From positions 1-60,616 of IMG/VR virus record IMGVR_UViG_3300017751_000016: DNA of 60,616 nucleotides; one strand, given 5' to 3'. Shown one piece after another: positions 21,915 to 32,500 of the stretch (its first letter is position 1; each line of letters opens with the position of its first letter). A program made the translations under genes and the position numbers. Source of the stretch: a virus. Under the pieces are notes generated by a model. It made no database searches and had not been told where the DNA came from. It saw only the letters and a list, made by a program, of their open reading frames with translations.

Positions 21915-24358
21915 TGTCTAATCAAATTCCAGATTTTCTCAAGTATGTAGCAAGCATAAAAATTATTAATGGCGGCTCTGGTTTCTCAACCCCGGTCACT
22001 ATAACTATTTCAGGTGGCGGTGGAACTGGTGCAACTGCTACTGCTGATGTATTAGATGGAGTAATCCATGCAATACACTTAACACACATAGGTGAGAATT
22101 ATACTTCTGCGCCTACAGTAACAGCTACTGACGGAATTGGATCTGGTGCTGTATTTGAAGCAACTCTGGGTTTCGCAACTGGAAATCCTACTATATATGA
22201 TGAGAAAACTTCCTCTAGTATTAAGTACACGTTACCAGAATTTATCAGAGATGACTATCCAAAATTTATACAATTCATTGAAAAATATTATGAATACATG
22301 GATTCTGCTGGCAACCCTATAAATTTACTGCTCAATAAAAAATATTCAGATATTGATGATTTAGAAACCGCAGAACTCAATAAAAGATTTCTTGAACTTG
22401 CCAGTGACTATCCTCAACTTCTTCAGGCAGATAGAAAAACTGTATTAAAAAACATAAAGAACATATACGAGTCAAAAGGATCGGAACGGTCCATTAAGGC
22501 CTACTTCAAGCTACTATACAACGAAGAAGTTGACGTATATTATCCTAGTAGAGATATACTCAGAGCATCTGATGGAGTTTGGACAGAAGAAACTTCTGTC
22601 AGGGCATCTGCGGGATATGATAACTATGAGGTGTCAAACTTAAACGGCACCTTAGCTGATATAATATATTATGAGACTATTGGATCTGTAACTTTTCCAA
22701 GAACTATTCCAATAACAATACCCAGAGTGTCAAAAATAGCTCATACTTCACCTCAAGTTTATGAAGTAGCTATAAAATTACCAGAGAGTATAACAGAAAT
22801 TCCAGGTCCAGGAGCAGATGCTACTGCTGAAGTTGTAGTTAGTGCTGGTGTAATTACATCGATAACTGTTACTAACGGAGGGTTGGGGTATATTGCAGCT
22901 CCCGTTATTGAAATTTCTGGCGGCACAGGCGCTGAATGTAGAGCGGTTGTCACTAATGGAGTAATAACTTCGATAGTTGTTAATAACGGAGGTACTGGGT
23001 ATACTGGAAGTTCTGTTGTTACATTCAATACCGATTCTGTTAGAACATTTATTGTAGAACGTGGTGGATCTTCCGCAGAGTCAAATGTAAAAGCATATAT
23101 TGACAGAGTAGTTGTGTCCGTGACTACTGGAACTTATTCAGGATCAAATGCTGGTTTTATTGCTGGCCAAATTTATGCAAATTTGAATGAAAGTGGACAA
23201 ACTTCACAAAATGCAATAATAAGAATTGAAGCGTTGGACGCAAAAAATTCTCCTTCTGCTTGGGCTATAATTAATCCAGGTAAACGATACACCAAATCTC
23301 GATTTAACATAACTATAGGATCTAGAATAAGAGAGACTGTAGTAATAACTTTAAATACAGGTTATCTATTTAGAGAACAAGGAAAATTTAAAGACGATAG
23401 AGGTAAGTTGTCTAATGTTAATAGAATACAAGATAACTACAGATATCAAAGTTATTCTTATATAATAAAAACAGGTTTAGCTGAAACTGAATGGAAAAAA
23501 AGATATAAAGATTTGATGCATCCTGCGGGCCTAGAAGTTTTTGGTGATTTAATTATCTCCAACAATATAGCACTGGGTGGATTCTTTGACATATTATCAG
23601 AAGGTCTTCATATTCATGCTTTCGAGTTGCAAGATTATGTAACTGGAACAGAAGTATTCACACGAGTAGTTCAATGGTACAGAGATTTTAATGATGTTAC
23701 CACTCACAGTGACAGCGAATTCTTTACCATAGGTAAAAATATTGTAGACGTTTCTGTTATAAGTGACGATTACATACAAGATTATGTATTAGAGAGTGAC
23801 TACTTACCATTAAACTATACCGGCTCAGGTATAAGTAAGTTTGTAGAAAAAGTTTTAATTGACACTGCTACGCCAATAGATACTTTCGCTCCTGTATTGG
23901 AATACAACAGATCGCATGCAGACACGACACTTGCAAGTGAAATTTTCTCTGCAGGAATTTCTAGATTAGAATCAGACGCTGTGTCAACTATAGATGTATT
24001 GACGTACCTGATGGACTTGGGCTTACCTATATCTGATACAGTTTCAATTTCTGATGATTATGATCAAGAGTATGTAGAAGCTGGATACGTACCATTATAC
24101 TATATTGGTTCTGGTATGAGCAAAGTAGTAGGAAAGTCAATTGATGAATCAATAAGTACTACAGAAGTGTTTGAACGTGTTATAAATACATCTACAGATA
24201 TACTAGAAACCCTTGTGGTAAGTCAACAAGTTGTAAAAACTTTATCACTAACTAAAACTGAGTCTGTTAGCGCATCAGCTTCTGGTGTACTATCAATATC
24301 AGACTATGCTCCTACGTACTTCGGCGAAGACTACGTTGGTGAGCATCGCAATCTTTAA
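21914..24358 (+). CDS. gp7: Baseplate wedge protein in the gp7 position
   Basis: 814 aa. Residues 10-90 and about 296-372 are Gly-rich beta repeats of the type [23 protein letters not shown], shared with the gp8 and giant proteins here. Between them is a helical domain, [21 protein letters not shown]...[49 protein letters not shown], common in marine T4-like baseplate proteins. The C-terminus has two copies of a YVxLxYxGSGxSKxV motif (around residues 632 and 732). Position between gp6 and gp8 supports gp7; sequence likeness to T4 gp7 is not evident. Confidence 0.6.
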   Translation: MSNQIPDFLKYVASIKIINGGSGFSTPVTITISGGGGTGATATADVLDGVIHAIHLTHIGENYTSAPTVTATDGIGSGAVFEATLGFATGNPTIYDEKTSSSIKYTLPEFIRDDYPKFIQFIEKYYEYMDSAGNPINLLLNKKYSDIDDLETAELNKRFLELASDYPQLLQADRKTVLKNIKNIYESKGSERSIKAYFKLLYNEEVDVYYPSRDILRASDGVWTEETSVRASAGYDNYEVSNLNGTLADIIYYETIGSVTFPRTIPITIPRVSKIAHTSPQVYEVAIKLPESITEIPGPGADATAEVVVSAGVITSITVTNGGLGYIAAPVIEISGGTGAECRAVVTNGVITSIVVNNGGTGYTGSSVVTFNTDSVRTFIVERGGSSAESNVKAYIDRVVVSVTTGTYSGSNAGFIAGQIYANLNESGQTSQNAIIRIEALDAKNSPSAWAIINPGKRYTKSRFNITIGSRIRETVVITLNTGYLFREQGKFKDDRGKLSNVNRIQDNYRYQSYSYIIKTGLAETEWKKRYKDLMHPAGLEVFGDLIISNNIALGGFFDILSEGLHIHAFELQDYVTGTEVFTRVVQWYRDFNDVTTHSDSEFFTIGKNIVDVSVISDDYIQDYVLESDYLPLNYTGSGISKFVEKVLIDTATPIDTFAPVLEYNRSHADTTLASEIFSAGISRLESDAVSTIDVLTYLMDLGLPISDTVSISDDYDQEYVEAGYVPLYYIGSGMSKVVGKSIDESISTTEVFERVINTSTDILETLVVSQQVVKTLSLTKTESVSASASGVLSISDYAPTYFGEDYVGEHRNL

Positions 24359-24376
24359 AAAATACGGAGAAATAAA

Positions 24377-24829
24377 ATGATCAAGAAAGACAGCACAAAA
24401 GCGACTGGTAAAGTCAATGTTGTAGTAAGCGATGCAAATGGAAAAGTCAAACAAGACTTTACTGTTTCTAATTTAGTTGTCGATGCTGGCTTAGCTCACA
24501 TTGCCAAAGCTCTAGAAGCAAATCCAGCACCCACTGCTATGTCACACATGGCAGTAGGAACAGGTACTACCGCAGCCGCAGCCGCAGATACTACGCTAGA
24601 AACAGAAGCGGCAGGTGGTCGTGTTGCTTTAACTTCAACTACTGCTACTGATAACAGTGTTGCTTATGTTGCATCTTACGCTGCAGGCGTTGCAGCAACA
24701 GCTCTAACAGAGGCTGCTATTTTTAATGCTTCATCAGCTGGTACTATGTTATGCCGTACAGTGTTTCCCGTGATCAATAAGGGTCTAGCAGATACTATGA
24801 CAGTTACGTGGACCGTTACAATCTCTTAA
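24377..24829 (+). CDS. Small structural/fibre protein
   Basis: 150 aa. FTVSNLVVDAGLAHIAKALEANPAPTAMSHMAVGTGTTAAAAADTTLETE, followed by FPVINKGLADTMTVTWTVTIS, resembles small phage tail-fibre-associated proteins that carry the same (LVVDAGL-HIA ... MAVGTGTTA) pattern. Inserted between gp7-like and gp8. Good ribosome site (GGAG). Role unknown; probably peripheral to the baseplate. Confidence 0.55.
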   Translation: MIKKDSTKATGKVNVVVSDANGKVKQDFTVSNLVVDAGLAHIAKALEANPAPTAMSHMAVGTGTTAAAAADTTLETEAAGGRVALTSTTATDNSVAYVASYAAGVAATALTEAAIFNASSAGTMLCRTVFPVINKGLADTMTVTWTVTIS

Positions 24830-24841
24830 TAGGTAAAACTA

Positions 24842-26548
24842 GTGGCAACAATATTACTTTCTAAGCTGGCTAGGGTCGAATTAGCAAGATCCTTTCTCAG
24901 AGAAATAAAAAATGTAGTAGACGATGACAATAATAAGTTATTCGACTACTACCATTTTGCCTTTGGCAGGACAACTGCATGGGCAGATGAAGAGACTCCA
25001 GAAGATCCATATGACTCTGAAAAATATCTGAAACAATTTAGAAATAATATATTATTTACTCAACCAATCACAGTTGCGGATTCTTGTAATTTGATACCAA
25101 GGAGAGATTGGGATAGTACAGGAGAAACAGTATACGATTCGTATGATGATGATTATTCTCCAACGAATCTTGCTGCATCTGGCGCTACTACATTAGCAGA
25201 CGCTAAATTTTATGTAATGACAGATGATTTTAGAGTGTACAAATGCATAGACAATAATGGCGGTGTTTTCAGTACTGATAAACCTATTCACACCACGACT
25301 GACATATATGAAAGTTCTATTGACGGATACAAATGGAAATTTATGTTTCAAGTGTCTTCTTCTGACCAGAACAAATTTTTAGATGCTTCGTATATTCCTG
25401 TCAGAAAAATAACTATAGACAATCCATATTATGGTGACATAAACGGAGAAGTAGATTCCATTAATATTACCGACGGCGGCACTGGATATTCATCTACTCC
25501 CACTGTGGTAATACAGGGAGATGGAGTCGGAGCAGAAGGAACTGCTGTAATGTCAGGCGATGGGCTATCGGTTGCAAGCGTGACTCTTACTAGTGCAGGT
25601 TCTGGATATTCTTATGCATTTGTTGAGTTTATTGCTGCTGGACATCCAGATGCAGATAGAGCTGAAGGCACTGTTTCTCTTGGAGACACAGACAACGAAA
25701 TTGTCTTACAGGCGACAATAGAAGATGCTGCAATTGAAGGAACGATTGAAAGAATAGTCATTGCTTCTGCTGGAAGAGATTATGTAGTTGGAGATACCTT
25801 CGTAAGTGTAGTTGGTGATGGCCAGATAGAAGCAACAGCAACAGCGACTGTAGCTGCTGGTACTGGATTAATTACAGCAATCACCATGTCTAATGTTGGG
25901 TCTGGTTACACTTTTGCAGATGTTAAATTTGTAAACTCAGCTGGCGTAGAATATTTTACTGAAGAGGAAGATTCTGCCAACAAAGCATCTGCTAGAGCTA
26001 TAATATCGCCACTAAAAGGTCATGGAAACAATCCTGTTAAAGAATTTTTTAGTACGACAATAGCTGTAGTTGTATCTCTTTCTGACAACGATAATCGTGA
26101 TCTTATATTAGACAATGACTTTAGACAAATAGGGCTAGTAAAAAATATATATAATTACGAAGAGACTGCGATATACAGAACATCTGATGGCCCAGTAACA
26201 GGTACTGCCTCTTTCATAGTGAATGTTGATGATTCTTCAGATTATAATTTAGATGATATTATCACTACTGATGGTGGTGGTGAATTTAGAGTAATACAAA
26301 AAGTAACTACAACAGATTCGCCAGCAACATATAACATATATTTGCAACCTATAATTCACACAATAACTGCTTCTAGTACATTATATAATAAAACAGTAGC
26401 GGCAGCCGATGCTTTGCCTGCTATAAATAGTGTTACTGATCCAGAAATAAGTACTGCATTTGGCGAAGTAATTTACATAGAAAATAGAACTAGTATCGCT
26501 AGATCAGAAGATCAAGTCGAAACAATAAAAGCATTGATAAATTTTTAG
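24842..26548 (+). CDS. gp8: Baseplate wedge gp8
   Basis: 568 aa from GTG 24842. The opening LARVELARSFLREIKN...YYHFAFGRTTAWADEETPEDP and the region YKCIDNNGGVFSTDKP...DGYKWKFMFQVSSSDQNKFL are gp8 hallmarks (DNRVYK/KWKFL motif). Residues about 203-373 are an insertion of the Gly-rich IxxGGTGYSSTPTVVI repeat. An exact TATAAATA lies inside the 3' part (26422-26429) and could help drive the next gene. Confidence 0.85.
   Translation: MATILLSKLARVELARSFLREIKNVVDDDNNKLFDYYHFAFGRTTAWADEETPEDPYDSEKYLKQFRNNILFTQPITVADSCNLIPRRDWDSTGETVYDSYDDDYSPTNLAASGATTLADAKFYVMTDDFRVYKCIDNNGGVFSTDKPIHTTTDIYESSIDGYKWKFMFQVSSSDQNKFLDASYIPVRKITIDNPYYGDINGEVDSINITDGGTGYSSTPTVVIQGDGVGAEGTAVMSGDGLSVASVTLTSAGSGYSYAFVEFIAAGHPDADRAEGTVSLGDTDNEIVLQATIEDAAIEGTIERIVIASAGRDYVVGDTFVSVVGDGQIEATATATVAAGTGLITAITMSNVGSGYTFADVKFVNSAGVEYFTEEEDSANKASARAIISPLKGHGNNPVKEFFSTTIAVVVSLSDNDNRDLILDNDFRQIGLVKNIYNYEETAIYRTSDGPVTGTASFIVNVDDSSDYNLDDIITTDGGGEFRVIQKVTTTDSPATYNIYLQPIIHTITASSTLYNKTVAAADALPAINSVTDPEISTAFGEVIYIENRTSIARSEDQVETIKALINF
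26422..26429 (+). promoter_or_regulatory. Possible intragenic late promoter before giant gene
   Basis: TATAAATA within gp8, 128 nt before the 2401-aa gene. Exact match, but chance occurrence in AT-rich coding DNA is possible. Confidence 0.35.
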
Positions 26549-26557
26549 GAAAAAGTA

Positions 26558-29500
26558 ATGGCTCTCAATTTAAATTCTTCCCCCTATTATGACGATTTTG
26601 ACGGTAACAAAAACTATTCTAGGATTTTGTTTAAGCCAGGAGTTGCGGTGCAAGCGAGAGAGCTTACTCAACTTCAGACTTTGTTGTCCGATCAATTATC
26701 TCAACTATCCAGCTTTACACTAAAAGATGGTGCAATAATCAGTGGGTGTGAGGAGAGAGTCTCATCTATTAGATATATTAAGATTAAAGACACTGATTTA
26801 GGTGGCACTGTAGTCAACAATAGTGACCTTTCAAATTATGTTGGCGCCGAAGTAATCGGTGGTACTACTGGAATAAAGGCACAGATAATTGCAGTCAGAC
26901 AAGGGGCCGAAGAAACTCCAGCTACCGCAAATGTAAAAACTCTATATCTCAACTACAACGACAGAGCAGGAACAGCCAGAAAAGTTTTTGCTATCGGCGA
27001 AACTCTTACTGTAGTTTCTCTCAATAATACGATCAGCGGCGATACTTTTGTCACATATGATTCTGGTGCAGAACCTACTGGCTCAAGATTGAGATATGAA
27101 GGATCAGCACCCAAAATAGAACTGAGTCCTGGTATAATTTATGCTCGTGGGTCTTTTATCAGAACTACCTCGCTCGCAGCTTTCATCGATCCTTTCGTTA
27201 TCGCTTCGGATAAAAATATTGGTTTCTATATTTCAGAAGCGGTAGTCGGATCATCGAATACAGGCTACAGCGATCTTTTAGATCCTGCTAGGGGTTCTTT
27301 TAACCACAATGCACCTGGAGCAGATCGTCTCCAGTTGGTTGCATCTCTTAGATCATACGATTATCAAACTGCTGCGCTGCCAGAAAATTTCTATCAGTAC
27401 GCAACTTGGCGCAACGGCGGAATGATAAGAAGTAAAATCAAGACAAATCCGTTAGCTGGCGTAGGCGATGCTATAGCTAAATCTGCTTTTGATGCAAATG
27501 GCAGCTATACTATAACTGGATTGCAAACTGTTATTCACGAACATCTTGCCCTCGATGGTAACGGAGGCCGCTTTAGTGCTGCACAAGGTGGCAGTGCCGA
27601 TAAGTTTGTATTTGCAATTACACCTGGTAAAGCAAATGTTGGCGGGTATCCAATTGAAAATAAAAATAAAGATTGGAAAATAACTATAGATAAACCTACC
27701 GACACCAAAATTGAAACCAGTATAGCACAATCAACTGCTTACGGAAACTATACATTAATTGATGAGACTTCTGGTGCGTGGGATGTTGACGGTGGAGAAA
27801 CTGTATCCCTATATGATACTGCACAGAACTCAGTGACTTCTGCAACTTTTTCTTCTACTTCTATCACTGGAAATCAAATAGGATCGGCAAAAATTAGATA
27901 TATTTCTCTCGATTCTGGTGATGCTGGAACTGCCGCAGCGCAATATAGATTATACATGTACGATATTAAAATGTCGAGTGGCACATTTAAAGACGTTGAA
28001 AGCATAGCGTATACTAATGATACTGCGAATGCAGTTGCTGATACTGTATTAGTAAGCGGCGAAGCTGTAATTCAAGAAGGCAACTATAATAGGCTAGTAT
28101 GGGAATTACCTTACGCAAGTCTAAAAACATTAAAAGCAAACAGTAGCGCATATAATTTTGATTTTAAATTTATTGACGAATTTGATGTCGAAGTAAACGG
28201 CAGCACTGGTGTAGTCGCATTATCTCCATCAGATCCTAGTAGTCAATCATTTTTCTTTGCAACTGGAACGCTTTCAGATTCTGTTATAACAAGCAACATT
28301 CATCTAGTTGCTGTTGACTCGTTTACTATTGGCTCAAAAACATATGCGGCAGGTGAATATGTAGATTTAACAGATGCTAGTGTGACGGTAACTTGTGCTG
28401 GAACAAGCTCAGTGTCAATAACATTTTCATCTCCTCCTACTGGTGGCAATGCTGATCTTAAAGCGTATGTTAATATGCAACAAAACAGCAACAAGAATCC
28501 TATTAGTAAAACATACACAAAAGACAAGATAGTTAAGATTGATACACAAGATGCTGGCGCACAGTCATTGGCTAGCAACTTATATTGCTTGGGTGTTTCT
28601 GATCTAATTAAAATTAAATCAATTACTGCAACTGATAATGCAGATTATGTTACCAATAGAGTCAATGTTACAAATGAATTCATAGTTGATAATGGACAAA
28701 GAGATAGTTACTATGGTCTTGCTAAATTAAAACAAAAAGCTACTAGTGCGTATGACTTGGCAACAAAAAGATATATTCTAGTAACATTAGATTATATGAT
28801 TTCTGCCGACGGTTCTACTGGACCAACATTTGCATGTGTAGATTCCTATTCTGCTGCAATTGCTGGCGGAGACATGACGTTACAAGAAATTCCTTTGTAT
28901 TATCCATCTTCAGGTAGAATAATTGATTTAAGAAATTGCATAGACTTTAGACCTTATGTAATTGATACCGCTGAATTGATAGACAAGGCAGCATTCGATG
29001 CTGCGGATGCAGCTGGTAAAACAGTACTATTGAATGCGGTAGCTGCAAATCCTAGTACAAATGAAGTGATCAATAGACCAACTAATGGATTAACAAATCC
29101 AGTACCAAGTGCAACTTTTAATACAAATCTAGAATACTATTTGGCACAAGCATTTAAGGTAGTAGTAACAGCAGAGGGCGAATTTAAAGTATTGACCTCA
29201 GATTCTGCTGAATTTCCAAAAATTCCACCAGTGCCGGATAATGCACTGACGATTTCTGAAGGTATATTTGCTCCGTATCCTTGTTTGTCGCCAAAGGCTG
29301 CTAATTATTATAAAAGAGCAGACTTAAAGGCTTACATCGAACAGGTAAGAACTAAGCGTTATACGATGAAAGATATTGGTGGACTAGAAAAAAGAATTGC
29401 CAATCTTGAATACTATACTGCTTTAAGTTTATTAGAAAAAGAATCCAAGTCATTAGAAATCCTTGATGCATCTGGTGTAGATAGATTTAAAAATGGATTA

Positions 29501-32500
29501 ATGATAGACGCATTCAATACATATGGTGTCATGGCAGTTGGTCATGATGACAATAAATGTTCTTTGGATCTAAAGAGACAGCAGTTAAGAGCCGCATTTG
29601 ATTCTAGTATCATTGCATTTAAACCAATTGCTACAAGTACAACAGTGGGACAAACTGGCGACATGTTCCATGTTCCATATGTTGAAGCCGTATATACAAA
29701 ACAACTGCAAGCTAGTAAAACAAAAAATCTAATCAGTGAATTGTTATTTGCTGATCCAGAGCCCTTGCCGGTTGTTCCTGATCCAATACCGGATCCAGCA
29801 CCTGCGCCGGTCATTCCTCAGCCACCTGTCACGCCTGTAACACCTCCGGTACCACCGAAAGCTGACGAACCTTATTATAACTTGATTCGTTCTTCTACTA
29901 CGATCAACGAAGGTCAGTCGGTTACTATATCGTTAGAGGTGTTAAATCTACCAAATCCACTTGGCACTACAGTAGGTTATTCAGTATCTGGTGTGGACTC
30001 AGCAGATATAAGTGGAGCATCTCTTACTGGTAGTTTCACGTTAGATGCTTCTGGAGACGCATCAGTAACTTTTAATACTGTCGCAGATGCTGATGCAGTG
30101 GATGAAACACTTACATTAACGCTAACAGGGTTGGCTGGAACTACTAAAGGAACTCTAAGTACTAGTGTTACAATATCTGATACTACGGTTATTATACCGC
30201 CGCCGCCACCTGTACTTGGACCATATGCTGGTTCGCTGAGTCTTTCTCCATCTCAAGATGCTTGGTTTGATGATAGCTACGCTGAACCTGCCTATCAGAA
30301 CAAAGAAGGTTCGTGGGATAACTTAGAAATAAAAGGCGACTGGAAAGAAACTTGGGGATCTTGGGAGTTAATATCAGAAGATATAGTCAATGCGACATCA
30401 ACTATAACTGAAGGCGAAATAGGAATTCCACCCAAGGGTTACGGTGGCAATTCGAGACCCACTTCAGTTGATATTGTAACTAAAGAAGAAGCAAATGGAT
30501 ACTGGGAAACAGAAGTAAAGACATATACTGGTCGCAGACAACTTTACGATATAACTACAACCATTGCTGGCAAAAATACGCAAACATGGGAAAGAACTGG
30601 CTCTCGTATATTCTACGGAACTATTCCAGACGAAGTTACTGAATCTACTGGCGACTCAGTTATCAATACTGAAGTTGCTGCATGGGTTCGACCTATTAGT
30701 ATAAGTGGTACTGTTGATGGTCTGATGCCAAATGCAGCTCATGCGATTGCTATGGGCGGCATAAGTAAGGGCAGCGTAACTTCTAATTCAAACGGTAGAG
30801 CTACTTTCTCTATCAGCGTAAATCAAGGCGAATTCAAATGTGGAAACATTACGGTTGAAGTTACTGATTCTAATGTAGCATCAGGAATTGATTCTTATGC
30901 GTCAGCAATATTTAGTGCGAATGGAAGTAAAAGAACTTTACAAACTACTTATGTTACTACCAGATGGCCAGAACCACCAGTAGGCGCAATTCCTCTTCAA
31001 GAAACAAAAACTGAAATACTTCCAGTTGGCGAAGATGGAAGAACACTGACGAAAAAAGGTGATATTATCATCACCACTGTACAGGAAGAAGGCGTTCCAA
31101 ATTGGATACCAGTAGACGATGTATTTGTAACTAGTTCTTGTGCCCTTGGTGTTGGTGACGGCACAATTGGAAATTCAATAAGCACCTACCAGAGATATGA
31201 TGGAACGACATACAATGTAGAAGAGCCGAGTGCTGCATGTACTCCTGCCGCACCAACAGAAGTGCTTACTTTAACTGCAATTGATACGAGTATTACTACT
31301 CTTACGCCAACCACTATTACTACAAAAGTAGTAGAAGAAGTTGATACAACTACTGGTACAGTTGCTCTAGTCCAAGCAGTTGATGATGTTATTGTAACTG
31401 AGGTTTCTCTTTTTGATACTGCTACAAATACTAACAGCGGAGGCGATGCATCTGGAGTAGTCACCGTGACACTATCGAATGATGCAATTTTGGTAGCCGA
31501 CGGACTTGACGAATCAGACTTTGTTGCCGGAGTAACTACTACTGAAGGTAGATATGCTGTTGCAACCGAAAACTTAATTCGTAGTGGTGGAGCTACTGTT
31601 GATTTAATCACAACTCCATTCTCCTCTACGATTAATGATGCTACAGTAAGTCCTGCTAACAATACTATAGTCGCAACGGCAGCTGCTGCATTTGATCATG
31701 CACCTATCTTTAAAATTCCAACATTCCAGCAAATTTCTGATAGCATTTGTATATTTGATCCATTGGCACAAACTTTCTATGTTACTGGAATGCCTGGAGG
31801 AATGTTCGTTCCTTCGATTGACGTATTCTTTAAGACTATATCAAGCGAAGCAAACAACAATGGTGTCACTCTTGAAATCAGAGAAGTTGTTAATGGAAAT
31901 CCTACTGCAAAAGTTGTACCTAACGGCAGAGTGTTCCTAAGAAGATCAGATGTTGACGCATCTGGAATAAATGCTGACGGCAGTGTTGATTTCAGATCAA
32001 CCAAATTTAGATTCAATCATCTTGTACATCTAAACAATGATACAGAGTATTGTATTGTTCTCAGACCAGAAGCCAATGATCCAGGATACGAAGCTTGGGT
32101 GGCAGAACTGGGCGAATTGCAAATTAATTCAACAAATAGAATTACAAAGCAAGCGCATGGCGGTGTATTGTTTACTTCTGCTAATGACAGAAGTTGGTCT
32201 GCACATCAATCAGAAGATTTGATGTTTATGGTCAACAGATGTAACTTTAAAACCAACACAGATTATGTACTTAACACAGCTAACAAAAATATTGATTGGA
32301 TTAAAGTAGACAATAATACATGGGACGATACAGTAGTTGATGGCAAAGTAAAAGCTCCTAAGTTTGATTTAGATTCTTTTGTCCACGGTTTCAAACTCAC
32401 ATTAGCAACTGCTGGTGACTATGCAACTGATGGCACATATGCTCTAACATTCACCGGCGGCGGCGGCTCAAACGCAGCGGGAACATACGTTGTATCAGGT

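Noticed and set aside
24181-24188. Exact TATAAATA inside the gp7-like gene
   Set aside because: 196 nt from the next gene, which has its own coupling to the upstream message; probably chance in AT-rich coding DNA.
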